This document shows, one piece after another, positions 37,980 to 49,528 of a stretch of DNA of 64,000 nt. Origin of the DNA: Schistosoma mansoni. Its lineage: Eukaryota > Platyhelminthes > Trematoda > Strigeidida > Schistosomatidae. The notes below the pieces were generated by a model. That model searched no databases and was not told the origin of the DNA. It worked only from the letters and a program-made list of their open reading frames with translations. Positions within the stretch are counted from its first letter, which is position 1, and every line of letters begins with the position of its first letter. Location: NCBI RefSeq assembly GCF_000237925.1, contig NC_031502.1, positions 49,329,283 through 49,393,282 of the forward strand. The letters are read 5' to 3'. A program made the position numbers and the translations under genes.

Positions 37980-39090
37980 GTGTTAGGTTTTCCGTGTACC
38001 CTTTATTTGGGCACACTAAAACACCTACGAATAAAGGCGTGAATGATAAACAGAAAATTGTCGAATTTTTTGTACAGTATGACACAGCCATTTTTTGTCT
38101 GTTATTTCAGATCGAGACTTAGAAAAAAGTAGACTTACCTTGTGTCTATATTATCAATGTATATTATTGATTGTTAAGTATGCATAAATGAATGTGAACA
38201 TCTGTTTTTTACCATGACAACTCAAATATTAAGTACCTTCATCAAATCTATATATACATGACCAGGGCTGTCGAATGCAACTGGATAAGAAGAAATAAAA
38301 TCGAAGGTGAATGGCGAACAATTGAAATATATCAATCATGAAATATCTTTTCGGACAAGAGCTTTAGCCTTACTCAATCAATAGACAAATATTACATTGA
38401 TTCATATTTTGCTATTTAGGTTAATTGTAAGTATTTAAAAACAGTTGACCAAATTCATTTTAAGTGTGTTGCTAATGTCTAATACAGATAAAAATGATCT
38501 AAATCAAATTAATTTCCCAAAATGGATTTTACTCATTGACATTTTCACATCAAATACAGACAAACATGACGTCAACACTAACTGTAACTTAGTTTATCAC
38601 ATAATTATAGTGGATGAAATCTTTAATACAAAGCTTAACTGGAAAAAAAAGAATAGATAAGTCTTTAATTCAATTTGAAGGACAGTTAAAGTTATTAAAA
38701 TATGCCGTAACAAAGTAAGTTGAGAATTTAACTTTGCTTTTATTATTACTCACTAGTGATACAATTCAATAACACTAGGACATATTGTACTGTTTGTATT
38801 TCTCAACAAATATCATAATGCTTATATCCACTTGTATGTTTAGCGTTTAAGATATTTTCTGTGATTTGAACAATGAATGAAAACCATAGTTATTGTTTGG
38901 TTCAAGTAATAACCCTATTATTATATTATTTGAGTAGCAATGGAATTCAAGATGTATGTTTTGTTTTATTGAGGAGTCGTTAACCTGATGTAGTTTCACC
39001 TTATTGTTGATGTTCAGATGCTGATCAAGCAGTAACAACGGAAAGATTCTAAGAATTAGCTATTGGCTTATTTTGTGTTTTTGCAAGAGA
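37980..39090. other. Gene-free region
   Basis: AT-rich, nothing recognised. Short open frames have no family signal. Confidence 0.35.
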
Positions 39091-39094
39091 ATAA

Positions 39095-39345
39095 TTCAGT
39101 CAGTCAGTCAGTCACAACGTAGAACTTCGTACGTACGTACATCAGTTCGAGTTGCCATACCACATTAGCACAGAGATGCAGTTGTCGATTCAAATCCCAT
39201 AGTGGTAGAAGTAGTAGGAGTATAATCAGAAATCCAAAAGATTAGGGGTTTCAAGAAATTATTGAAGGAGTATAGTACAGTGAAATAAATTTGGAAAGAG
39301 AAAAAGATAAAGACATGAGGAATTCAGAAGATTAGTATAGCTTGT
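39095..39345 (+). repeat. Repeat F, best-preserved copy
   Basis: TCAGTCAGTCAGTCACAACG head, a (CGTA)n-like stretch, cagttcgagttgccatacca, ttagcacagagatgcagttg, then tagtggtagaagtagtagga. Used here to define the family. Confidence 0.6.
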
Positions 39346-39461
39346 AGCCAATTATGTCTGGCAAATGGAACAATAAATCGAAATAATTTCATACAATTTT
39401 TCCCATTTATTGATTAGAACAAAGAAAAAATAAAGTTCGCAGCAAGTAGTCTACACCTACC

Positions 39462-39661
39462 NNNNNNNNNNNNNNNNNNNNNNNNNNNNNNNNNNNNNNN
39501 NNNNNNNNNNNNNNNNNNNNNNNNNNNNNNNNNNNNNNNNNNNNNNNNNNNNNNNNNNNNNNNNNNNNNNNNNNNNNNNNNNNNNNNNNNNNNNNNNNNN
39601 NNNNNNNNNNNNNNNNNNNNNNNNNNNNNNNNNNNNNNNNNNNNNNNNNNNNNNNNNNNNN
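39462..39661. other. Assembly gap, 200 N
   Basis: Exactly 200 N, about 115 bases beyond the point where the LINE ORF at 39776 stops matching its family. Confidence 0.99.
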
Positions 39662-39775
39662 CCAGATTAAAACAACTACCCGGCATTACTAACTCTAGTA
39701 GATAAAAGTGTGTTTCAGAGCTAACCATGTGCATTTATAGTTGGTCGATAAATGAGTTGCACCCTAATATTATAC

Positions 39776-41680
39776 TCAACTTAGTAAAACCACATCTATG
39801 TCTGCTAACACTACTATTGTGGGACGTCTGAATTTGTGTCTATGTTCTAGGACCTGACGTAGGGTGAATATCTGGTCTATGCAACCACGTCCAGGTCGAA
39901 AACCAGCTTGGTTTTCTCTAGTCTGCTCTTCACGAGCTTTGGTTAGGCGACCTAGTATTATTGAAGCTAATATTTTAGACACTATATTAGTCAAACTGAT
40001 CCCTCTGTGATTGTCACAAGAGGACTTTTGTCCTTTCTTATAAACTGGCACAATCAGTGATTGGGACCAGTCAGATGGAATTACGTCCAGTTCCCAGATT
40101 CTACCTAAGACCTCAGTCAATCTCACTGCTAGTACTGGACCACCATCCTTAAAAATCTCAGGGGTCAACCTGTCAGGGCCTGCTGCTCTCCCTCGCTTCA
40201 GATTTCCTATAGCTTTTTCAACCTCACAGAGGGTTGGAGGACTTACATCAATTTGCCATTCAGGACGACTGGGGATCGTGGGTAATTGAAGTGTGGCTGA
40301 AGGCCAGTTGAACTGATCCCTAAAGTGTTCTGCCCATCGATCCAACCTCCTGGATTGAGAATGAATTATATGCCCATCTTTATCTGAGATGGTTTCACTG
40401 ATATTCGGGTTCCTAATACCGGTTTCTTTAACGAGTCTGAATAGCTGCCTACTGTTACCTATTGCCGCTGCCTTTTCCATCTCTCTTGCTTTCGCTACCC
40501 ACCACTGTTCACGATCATTACGTAGACTTCTTATAAGCCTGCGCTTAAGTTGACTCCGCTCTTCGTTATGCTCAGAGCCAGGTGGGATGAGTTTACGAGC
40601 ATCTATCAGTGCGGTAGATGCTGCCGAGATCCATTGTTTCTCCCTAACGTTATGGTTTACCTTATTAGCGGATATCACTGCTGATTCCACAGCTTTTCGG
40701 ATGTCATTCCACGCTGCCTCGGGGTGGACACAACTTACATGGCTGCCTAACTGTTTTTCTAGTTGTTCCTGAAATATATTCTTAGCTTGCCTACCATTAA
40801 GTAGAACCCTTAGAGGCTTCCCTGCAGTGTCTTTCCTACGTCCAGTAAGACGCAGACAAATACGTGCTCGCACTAGAGCATGATCTGAATCTAAGCATGT
40901 GCCCCAGAATGAGCGACAGTCTTCTATCGAGCCCCTCCATCGGTGGCTGATAGCGATGTGATCTAATTGGGTCCAACGTTGGGACGAATTCGGGGGTCGC
41001 CAGGTCAAAAGATGTTTTTCCTTATGCTTAAAGTTAGTATTTGCAAGAAATAGGCGGTTATCTGAGCATAGCTGCAACAGACGGTCGCCATTATCTGTTC
41101 TTTTCGCCATGACACCATAAGATCCACCCAGGTGTCCTTCCCTTTCACTTAGTTTACCTACTTGAGCATTAAAGTCACCTGCTACTATTACTACATCAGA
41201 ACGCCTAGCTTCTCGGAGAAGGTCAGAAAGTTTCCTGTAGAACTCATCTTTTATATCGTCTGAGCTGCAGTCAGTGGGAGAGTAGGCAGAGACGACGAAG
41301 AGGCAACGACGAATTTCCCTATCTTTCCGAGTCCTTACTGATCCGTTTAGTCGAACAGCGCATAGACGACTGTCTACTGGGATCCAGTCTAAAAGAGCTA
41401 GTTCTGCCCTAGGACTTAATGCTATACCTACTCCAGCGAGGCCACGGGAAGCAGCGTCAGGGCTTCCAGATACACGGAGCGTGTATCGAGATGAAACTTT
41501 ATTTTGATTAGGTGCGGTCAAATGAATGACACTACTCGGATCTTGTATGCGCGTTTCGGAGACGCAGCACACATCGATGGTGTAAGATTCTAGAGTTCTA
41601 GCTAAGGAAGCCTGTTGTCCTATTTGGCACAATGTTCGGACATTAAAAGTTCCTATATGTAGTTTAGAGCGTGGTTTCAA
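39776..41680 (-). CDS. LINE endonuclease/reverse transcriptase ORF, 3'-truncated
   Basis: Long open frame (634 codons), the only near-intact transposon ORF here. The N-terminus is an APE-type endonuclease: LHIGTFNVRTLCQIGQQ, VCCVSETRIQD, VIVAGDFNAQVG, then DHALVRARICLRL. From about residue 440 comes reverse transcriptase: LKRGRAAGPDRLTPEIFKDG, VIPSDWSQSLIVPVYKKG, NHRGISLTNIVSKILASII, ENQAGFRPGRGCIDQIFTLR. The match ends at VLADID, just where the first catalytic Asp motif (AFDSVDR in relatives) should begin, so no active RT can be made. The start used is a TTG; the frame stays open upstream to at least 41820, so the true start is uncertain. Known role of the family: nicking target DNA and copying element RNA. 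Clade RTE or a close relative; same family as the fragment at 1095-1835. Confidence 0.9.
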   Translation of the reverse strand: MKPRSKLHIGTFNVRTLCQIGQQASLARTLESYTIDVCCVSETRIQDPSSVIHLTAPNQNKVSSRYTLRVSGSPDAASRGLAGVGIALSPRAELALLDWIPVDSRLCAVRLNGSVRTRKDREIRRCLFVVSAYSPTDCSSDDIKDEFYRKLSDLLREARRSDVVIVAGDFNAQVGKLSEREGHLGGSYGVMAKRTDNGDRLLQLCSDNRLFLANTNFKHKEKHLLTWRPPNSSQRWTQLDHIAISHRWRGSIEDCRSFWGTCLDSDHALVRARICLRLTGRRKDTAGKPLRVLLNGRQAKNIFQEQLEKQLGSHVSCVHPEAAWNDIRKAVESAVISANKVNHNVREKQWISAASTALIDARKLIPPGSEHNEERSQLKRRLIRSLRNDREQWWVAKAREMEKAAAIGNSRQLFRLVKETGIRNPNISETISDKDGHIIHSQSRRLDRWAEHFRDQFNWPSATLQLPTIPSRPEWQIDVSPPTLCEVEKAIGNLKRGRAAGPDRLTPEIFKDGGPVLAVRLTEVLGRIWELDVIPSDWSQSLIVPVYKKGQKSSCDNHRGISLTNIVSKILASIILGRLTKAREEQTRENQAGFRPGRGCIDQIFTLRQVLEHRHKFRRPTIVVLADIDVVLLS

Positions 41681-41860
41681 GAGACCAGGAATAACGTTCT
41701 GTGTACTCGAATCGTTTGCCCTAGCGGTGCGACGCGATAAAAGGACGTGGGAAGGGTTAGTCGAGGAGATAACAGAGTTATTAGGTGTAGGAAGGATTTG
41801 AAAGCGACCAACTTGGTCTTGTGTGCAGTTAAGGGAATAATTGAATAATTGATTCTTTCG
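39776..41860 (-). mobile_element. LINE insertion carrying the EN/RT ORF
   Basis: The ORF plus about 180 bases of upstream open sequence. The element keeps its 5' part and loses its 3' part, the reverse of normal LINE truncation. That suggests a later deletion or rearrangement, or misassembly near the gap at 39462. Confidence 0.75.
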
Positions 41861-42065
41861 AAATCAAGTCTCCAATGAACTTATTGAATCTTTGAACGCT
41901 TTACATAGATTTCTAATTTCATATGTTGTTTGTAAGTGATTTCAGTCAACGATTTGTCTATTATACATTAATTTCTCTGACAGACAAAACACTGGATAGA
42001 ATGTTATCCAAACAAAAAGAGCAAGGCAAGTGAATAATTTCATTCTTAAAGCAAGTGTTATTTTA

Positions 42066-42262
42066 AGCAAAGGTGGATAGTGGCTGGCAGTGGAATCTAG
42101 GACGCGCGTTTCGTCCTATTTGTGACTCGTCAGCTGGATGTATCTGCATATCAGAAATGATGTTCACCTTTATTGGTTTGTGAATTAAGGCAATATCGAC
42201 AAAATGCGGACAGTATACATATAAGCCAATAAGAGACTGATCAATTGCAGTCCTAAACATTA
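42066..42262 (-). mobile_element. Sm-alpha type short interspersed element
   Basis: Contains the schistosome Sm-alpha signature on the - strand: the hammerhead block, with gtggatagtggctggcagtg and aatgatgttcacctttattg on the + strand around it. Sm-alpha elements are known pol III-type schistosome repeats that encode hammerheads. Confidence 0.75.
42087..42149 (-). ncRNA. Sm-alpha hammerhead ribozyme
   Basis: On the - strand: CTGACGAG (42126-42133), stem II GTC...GAC, GAAAC (42108-42112), then ACGCGCGT forming stem III and the cleavage triplet GTC (42101-42103), then stem I partner. All core bases are present (CTGANGA, GAAA, GUC); one stem I pair and one stem II pair are lost. Stem III is an 8-base palindrome with no loop. 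Confidence 0.8.
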
Positions 42263-42264
42263 AT

Positions 42265-43340
42265 GGGAAGATTCAAATAAACAATACCAAGTGAATTCAA
42301 ATTTCATATTATTTTTCATTTGTTTGATTGTTTTATAATAGTGACTGTGTTTTCAATCTATAAATTATCTAAGATTGCATAATAGTTGAAAAACAACTCA
42401 ATGATTTCACCGTTCATTAGATTGTTACATTAAGTAGTATGAGTTAACTAGTTGAAATATGAAGCCTTTATTATTGTTTCATTATAGATAAGCGCTAACC
42501 AAACAAAATGATATGCTCATATATAATCGTACAATATATTAAAGTTATATTCAGTAGAATGAATACACTCTAGCGTACAATGTTTATTCTATTAACTAAT
42601 CTTATGAATTGTAATTTTACCTAATGTTCAATTTGATTTGATAAAGTTCTTGGTAGTGATTTCAATACATGTACATTCCAAGTACTTGCTATCGAATTAT
42701 AAGTCGTCTAAATGATTCGAAAACAATTAAAACTATACTTTCTAGTAATGTAGTGTAATACACTTTCAAGCATCTTGTTTCTACGTTCTGTTTAATATGT
42801 AGACGTTTTTTAAAGTTATTCATTCCTTTATAACATCTGATATTTACATACATATTTTCATTTATTGATAGTTTGTTTGAAGCAATTGCTATTCGCCTAC
42901 CAAACGTCATGGTTCATTTTATAAAGGGAAGAAATAGCTTGTAAATATTACTGATGAAAAAGTAACAAATGAAACATAAGTTTTTATTCAGAATAATCTA
43001 ATATTAATGAGCTTTAAATCAAGATAAAATCATAATTTCACGATTTTGTATTCCTGAAAAAATGACTTTTTATTCAAGATTTATTCTTAAAAGGGATATG
43101 AAAAGGCCTTCTATTTGTGGATTGTTGTCAAATTATAAAGGATAGTGCCGAAAGCTGTCGATGTAAAAATCTTACAAAAAAAGGTATGAAGATGATGAAT
43201 TTGTTAGTACTCTTGAAGATAGTTAAATGTAAATCTAAATAAAGTGTACTATTTGTCGGTAATCATAAATCTAATTTGAAGCGATGATATTAGGAATGGT
43301 TATATGATACAATGGTTTGAATAATTTTTTCTGATTAGCG
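42265..43340. other. Gene-free region
   Basis: AT-rich, nothing recognised apart from short frames without family signal. Confidence 0.35.
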
Positions 43341-43344
43341 TTTT

Positions 43345-43985
43345 TTTAGCGAGTTGGTTTTCTACAGGATGGGGTCGCTAGCCCCATGCCCGACCCTCCT
43401 CCTTTATCCGGTCTTGGGACCGGCAGTAGCCCTCGGAGGAACTACAGGCGGAGTTCAGCAGCAGCATATTTACAACTGAAGAACATCTGAAATTTGTCAA
43501 CCAACACCAAAGTCAGAATTTTCATTACAAAAGTCAAGACAGTTCTACTGTACGGGACGGGAAACTTGGAGAAAATCGAAAGCCATTATCCAGAAGATAC
43601 GAGTTTTTATTAACAAGTGTCTACGCAAAATACTTCGGATTCTGTTAACCAGACATTATCAGCAACAACCTACTGTGGGAGAGAACAAACCAGATTCCAG
43701 TGGAGGAAGAAATGGAGAAGAAGCACTGGAAGTGGATAAGACACACGTTAAGGAAATCAGCCAACTGCGTCACAAGACAAGCCCTCACATGGAATCCTCA
43801 AGGCCAAGGGAGAAGAGGAAGACCAAAGAACACATTACGCCGAGAAATGGAGGTAGACATGAGAAGAATGAACAAAAGTTGGACAGAACTAGAAAGGAAG
43901 GCCCAGGACAGAGTGGGTTGGAGAATGCTGGTCGGCGGCCTATGCTCCATTGGGAGTAATAGGCGTACGCAAGTAAGGAAGTAAG
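43345..43985 (+). mobile_element. RTE-like LINE, 5' piece inverted against 3' piece
   Basis: 43345-43455 is the LINE 5' leader on the - strand (complement of the block at 21150-21250). From about 43455 the + strand carries the 3' coding part ([15 protein letters not shown], then the block read as [18 protein letters not shown] and [20 protein letters not shown]) and ends at about 43980 in CAAGTAAGGAAGTAAGT. The whole endonuclease/RT middle is missing. Inversion of the 5' segment is the usual mark of twin priming. Stops interrupt the frame. Confidence 0.75.
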
Positions 43986-45008
43986 TTATATGATACAATA
44001 AATTGAAATATTTGAAAAATGAGATGTATATTGATAACATATAATTAGTGAACACAAACTCATATTAATGTAAAGGACCAAAGAAATAATTTTATATCTA
44101 CATTGGTTATTTCAGACTGTATTCAAATAATCTTTAACTGATCAGATGATTGGGTGTCCATTAACATATCAGTTGTCTGCTTTATTCCGAAATATATAAT
44201 AGGTGTAGGAATTTCAAATATACTGTTGGGACGAAAAGAAAATGTGAGAGCGACAAACCCTGGAAACTAATTTTCGGTAGATCAGTGTAATAATAAATGC
44301 TTGATAAGTCTTTTGTGTTCTCCTAAATGTTAGCGATCATTTGACCTATTGATCGTTGTTGTACTCTTTTTCTGTTTTCAAATTTTTTTAATCGATTTCT
44401 AAATTTGCTCTTTTGATGTTGTATCGCAAATATACCAGTTGGAAATATGTTATATTTTCTTATCATGGTTATATGTTGTCCTTTAATTCACGTACATAAC
44501 CATGTGAACTTTTGATTTAAATATATAGAGGTTATATTGGCGATTTTATTTTTCTGTTCTGACTGAGACTTGGGAATAGAGGAATTCTACGTAAGCCCAT
44601 AAGCGTCAGTATATCGAATCACCGGGTCGGGACGTCAATATTATTGGTTCAAACATACCATTTCAAAGTCAAATCACAGATACAGCAAAACGTCTACGTT
44701 TACACCTACCTTATATTTCAGACGTTTAAGCTATGTACAATTTGAAACCAGAAAAATAGCTTTTGAGAACAATTTCTTAAATGTTACCACTAATGTTATT
44801 AATTACAATTATTACATCTTCATTTCATGTTCTCTCCATTCTTACTACATGTAACTCATTGTTACTTTCTTAATAAAAACAACATACAATAACTATGTTT
44901 ACTTTAAGGTATAATTTCTTGCTGTTCTAACAATATCTTAATCCCCCTCACATGAAAACTATGTAGTTATTTTTCAGTTTATATCTCATCATACTACTAT
45001 TTTAGTAC

Positions 45009-45032
45009 ATATATATATATATATATATATAT
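45009..45032. repeat. (AT)n microsatellite
   Basis: About 12 AT units, uninterrupted. Confidence 0.85.
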
Positions 45033-45725
45033 ACAAGTTATAGTTTTATGCAATAATATCCCCCCCTCTGATAAAGATAAATTGATGTATATCCTTCCCT
45101 TTTAATTATGTCGAAGTGATAAATCCATGTTGATATAATGAACAAACTTGTTATCAATAAATCTGATCTGTATCTATGTATGTAAACCTGTATAGTTTAT
45201 GTAAATCCGACCGTAGATAATGAGGGACACTTCCTTTTTAAAACTTTATATTTCATATCAAAATAATTATCATCACATTAAAGTAATACGATTTTACATT
45301 CAATATTTTTATAATACAAATGTCTTGAAAATAACATAGAGTATCTTAGTTAAAACTTTGTCGAGAATAAACAAAGTTCTTTCATTTTTTAATCATCAAC
45401 TATATTTAATTGTCGTTGTAACAAAACATAAAGTTCCGATGAAATTCAAGGGAGTGATTACTTTAAACTTCCTCAATAATATTATAGTCGTAATAACTCC
45501 CTGACATGGCTTTTATAAATATTATTAACACAGTTCTATGCTTGTTATTTTTTTTCATAAAAAACCTGGCTGTTTAATCTAATTAACATCTTAATAGTGT
45601 GTACAATCTATGAAGTTGATTTGGATAACTTCTATTTCTAATAACTCAGAATTTGTTTCATAATGGAATCTTTTCTGTAGTGTAAATAAATTAACTATTC
45701 GAAATTACATAAACCTAAATTGGTT

Positions 45726-45975
45726 TCTATCAGAAGGGGGGGGTTTGTAGAGATTCTAGTAATTTTATAGTTAAGTTCATGAGTCAATTAAAGCTAGATC
45801 ACCATGGAAAACTTGGAAGCACTGGACGGCTGTTTCGTCCTAGTATGAGACTCATCAGCAGTGTGCATCCACGAACACGCCCTCGAGATTCGGATCTCGA
45901 ACCTATCGTTCTCGCACGCTAACGCTTAGCCTCTAGACTACTCAGCCGGCAACACGGTTGGATGGCGGCTCAGTT
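45726..45975 (-). mobile_element. Hammerhead element with intact ribozyme
   Basis: Read on the - strand: box A region (about 45935), box B region, ribozyme, then tail ending at TTCTGATA (45726). The terminal TATCAGAAGGGG is the family terminus. The opposite inverted arm is absent. It keeps the best CTGATGAG core in the window. Confidence 0.7.
45819..45866 (-). ncRNA. Hammerhead ribozyme, all core bases present
   Basis: On the - strand: stem I CACTG, CTGATGAG (45851-45858), stem II GTCT...GGAC with one G-U pair, GAAAC (45832-45836), cleavage triplet GTC (45825-45827), then CAGTGC closing stem I. Every invariant base of the hammerhead core is present. Stem III is minimal (AC/GT). Confidence 0.8.
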
Positions 45976-46439
45976 TCCTTAAAATAGTAAATAAATGTAA
46001 ATCAGTTTTTTTATTCCCATGAAATTCACACATACAAGTTTAGAGTATTATTATAAATAAGCTGATTTCGAATGAACAAACTTTTTTTCTGCTTAAATTT
46101 TTAGTCCTGTTCCGCTATTTTTTGCAAAGAGTTTTATAAAAAGTTCTGTTGACCTTATCAACGAAACTATTTATAATGTGTTTTTCGATTGATGTGTAGT
46201 TTATCAAAAAAAACTTTAATTCTATATCGAGTTCTTGGGACACGTATTGTTATACATGTACTATTCATGATCATAGTAGCGAAAGTTAACGGATCAAGTT
46301 ACCTGTATCACATTAGGTAGATTAACAGGTCCAACCCTTCAATTGCTAAACATTTACAAACCTAAATACTGCGTTCATTGTCATGATAATGAAAGATTCT
46401 ATTTCTATTTAAAACATGTGTTGTCTTTAGTAATAGAAC

Positions 46440-46585
46440 TCAGAATCTGAGTCTAGTCCTATTTGAGACTCTTGGATCCTAGTGTTTTTCATCCTGAGAA
46501 TTAAACTCAGTACCCTTGTATTCAAAAATCCAACGTTATTCACTGAGCCATTGAGTCTGTATAGCCACTAACGTGATCAACACGT
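46440..46585 (-). mobile_element. Decayed tRNA-like SINE, probably Sm-alpha related
   Basis: On the - strand: box A-like ATGGCTCAGTGAATAACG, box B-like GAGTTTAATTCTC, then AAGAGTCTCAAATAGGACTA, which resembles the Sm-alpha hammerhead stem II but lacks GAAA. Old copy. Confidence 0.45.
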
Positions 46586-46747
46586 TTGAATTTAATTTCA
46601 TATATAACAATATTAACTAAAAGATATTTCAAACAAATTATTATTCACATACATTTATGACTTTTTTTAAACTTAAAGTTAGCTAAAATAGATTTTTGAA
46701 TCTCGTTATATTCACTCCATTGATTTCTACGAATAGTATTTATTTTC

Positions 46748-47175
46748 ACAGTTGAAAGCGTGAATCAATGGAAGCTAGACCACCAGGAAAAAACCCGAAG
46801 AATTTTGCTGGCGGGGCGACCCCTCTCTCGNNNNNNNNNNNNNNNNNNNNNNNNNNNNNNNNNNNNNNNNNNNNNNNNNNNNNNNNNNNNNNNNNNNNNN
46901 NNNNNNNNNNNNNNNNNNNNNNNNNNNNNNNNNNNNNNNNNNNNNNNNNNNNNNNNNNNNNNNNNNNNNNNNNNNNNNNNNNNNNNNNNNNNNNNNNNNN
47001 NNNNNNNNNNNNNNNNNNNNNNNNNNNNNNTATTGTGGAACTCACAATAGGATGAAACGGCCGTCCAGTACTTTCGGGTTTTCCCTGATGGTCTAGCTTC
47101 CATTGACTCATGTTTTCAACTATGAAAATACTAAATCTCCACAAAAAACCCCTTTTGATAATAGTATTATTATTA
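46748..47175. mobile_element. Inverted-end hammerhead element containing an assembly gap
   Basis: Left arm (46748-46800) is the tail in reverse (acagttgaaagcgtgaatca, then atggaagctagaccacc). Right arm (47034-47165) is forward: hammerhead half with GGATGAAACGGCCGTCCAGT, then the tail and the terminus CCCCTTTTGATAATA. A G+C-rich stretch just before the gap (46810-46830) does not match other copies. Confidence 0.65.
46831..47030. other. Assembly gap, 200 N
   Basis: Exactly 200 N between two inverted arms. Open frames reported across it are artefacts. Confidence 0.99.
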
Positions 47176-47179
47176 TATT

Positions 47180-48575
47180 GACAATATATCCGTCATCCCT
47201 GTATTGTATTTGTATCCTTTAAATAAATTACATTATCTCAGCTAAATAAGAAAATTGTACGTCTTTTATTTTTAGACAGTTCATGTTAAGTTTTATATAT
47301 ATATATATATCTGTTTTATTCATAATAAAACTTCCGTTTATTTCATTTTTCAACTACATTTATAAAGTGTCCAAATTGTGAAGTATATTTTCTTTTCGAT
47401 AAACAACTTATTAGTCACGTAAATCCCAGTCAATTTTGTTTGTTATCTTTAATATAGACGGGGAGAGGGTGGTGAAAAATTAAATGAAAATTACTTCTGT
47501 CTATCATTAAGGTTATTTCCGTGTGTAACTGATTGATTATGGCCCTCGCCATATCCTTCAAATAAGTAATAAACCCTATATGATCACGTAACAATATTCA
47601 TGAGTTATTTGAAAGACAGTATCAGCTTTGTGATAAGAAAATAAAATATACGGTCAGTACAACTGTATTCAACAAAACAACATGACATTAAAAATTTTGC
47701 TTGTATACATTACATAACCTTTTTCAAACCATCTTATGAAGTATAGTTATATTTATTAACTGATTTCATTTAGGTGACATGATTATTGAGGCTTACTCAG
47801 GCAGATAATCCTTTATATTGTATTCTGAATAGATTATCGATTGAGTGACCTTTTAGTGAACAGGTTTTGGGGTGAAATTAAACATGTTTTGAATGATTGA
47901 TCTTCCAAACCATATGGTCTATATTGTATCTGGTGTATGGCTTAACAAAATCCAGAAAAATGAAACAATATCATTTATCATTCAGTCGTTTAGTTGGTAA
48001 TTTTGACTACATAAACTCTTTAGACTTACTACATAACTTAAAAGGCGAACTGAATATTTAGTATTCGAATTCAATATGAAGTTGTTGAGTAACTCTAACT
48101 CCTACTGTTCTTACCTTTTCAAAAACTGGTCACTGATTCATTTCAGTATACGCTAAAAACATTCTTCTGATGAATAGTGAACATCAAATTTACGTAATTC
48201 ATAGTTTAAAAGAACGTTTTATTATTCACAGCCTAGTGGCATATAAATCAATATCATCATATAACGAAATGAAGACAACTGATTTCCGAAATTTTGTGTC
48301 ATGAGTACTTGGTTAGAATGACTTTATTAACAAAAAATTAAGTTCTACTTCTTTATTTTGTTACGAATGAAAAGTAGCAAAAACTTGTCCACAAATTGTT
48401 TTGTCCATAGAGGTAGTGATGAGCGAAGAACAGTCTAATATTATCTAGAACGATTGGATCAGACAAACTATTACGGATTAAACACGTTGATTAGGTTTAT
48501 TAACTTTATTGCATTATGAAAACTTAATTATTTTCATGTTTTAGTCTTTTTTGAAAGCTGTTTATTGTAGTAGTT
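47180..48575. other. Gene-free region
   Basis: AT-rich. A short TA run sits near 47297. Nothing else recognised. Confidence 0.35.
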
Positions 48576-48584
48576 AATATAAAA

Positions 48585-48945
48585 CACACGATACTTCGGA
48601 TCCGTTGGCCAGACACTATCAGCAACATTCTACTATGGGAGAGAACAAACCAGATTCCATCCAGCGGAGAAAGAAATCAGGAAGAAGCGCTGGAAGTGGA
48701 TAGGATACACATTGAGGAAATCACTCAACTGCGTCACAAGTCAAGCACTCATATGGAACCCTGAAGACCAAAGGAGAACACATTACGCCGAGAAATGAAG
48801 ACTAACATGAAGAGAATGAATAATATTTGTATGGAAATAGAAAGGAAGGTCCAGGACAGAGTGGGTTGAAGAATGCTGGTCGGCAGCCTATGCTCCATTG
48901 GGAGTAGCAGGCGTAAGTAAGTAAGTAAGTAAGTAATATAAAACT
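48585..48945 (+). mobile_element. RTE-like LINE 3' fragment with (TAAG)n tail
   Basis: 3' coding remnant (complement and frames of the RKRWKWIG...RTHYAEK block) aligned with 43670-43980 and 18450-18750, ending in about six TAAG units (48916-48938), the hallmark of this family's 3' end. 5'-truncated, with internal deletions. Confidence 0.75.
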
Positions 48946-49037
48946 CCCTCATTTTAAAAGTTTACTGAACAATGAAAAATATTAGTTTGTATTAGCGTAT
49001 TCAAATTAAATCATGAAAGAATATTCATTGAATAATC

Positions 49038-49044
<7 letters not shown>

Positions 49045-49081
<37 letters not shown>
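49045..49081. repeat. (TA)n microsatellite
   Basis: About 18 TA units, uninterrupted. Confidence 0.9.
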
Positions 49082-49084
<3 letters not shown>

Positions 49085-49528
49085 AATGTGTACTTCTACT
49101 TTCACCTAGTTCATTGGGCTAAACTCTATCTAAAAACCTAATTTATTCTCTCTTTTTTTATTCAATCACATTTCCACTTATTCATGTTCTTAGTATCAAT
49201 CGGTTACAAGCTGGAATTAATTGATATTCCCTTTATTCTAGGACAAAAGTGTAATTGTATTATGATAGAAACTATCAAAGTTTTAATTGTTCCTTCAGTT
49301 AATTTTATTAGTAAGAAATTGAATAGAGCAATATATACAATCTGATATCATTTTAAAACAGCTCTACAAAATAAATGTTTGAAGATTATGATTTCTTGTA
49401 GTATGAGACGGACAAAACAAAAATAAGGATTAATTTAAAACTAGAATATTTACCAATCTGGCTTTCTTTAGTTTTCATAGTTGAAAGCGTGAGTTAATTG
49501 AAGCTAGACCACCAGGGAAAACCTGGAA

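Noticed and set aside
43675-43984. Two overlapping 94-codon frames
   Set aside because: They are frames of the degenerate RTE-like LINE C-terminus, not a host gene.
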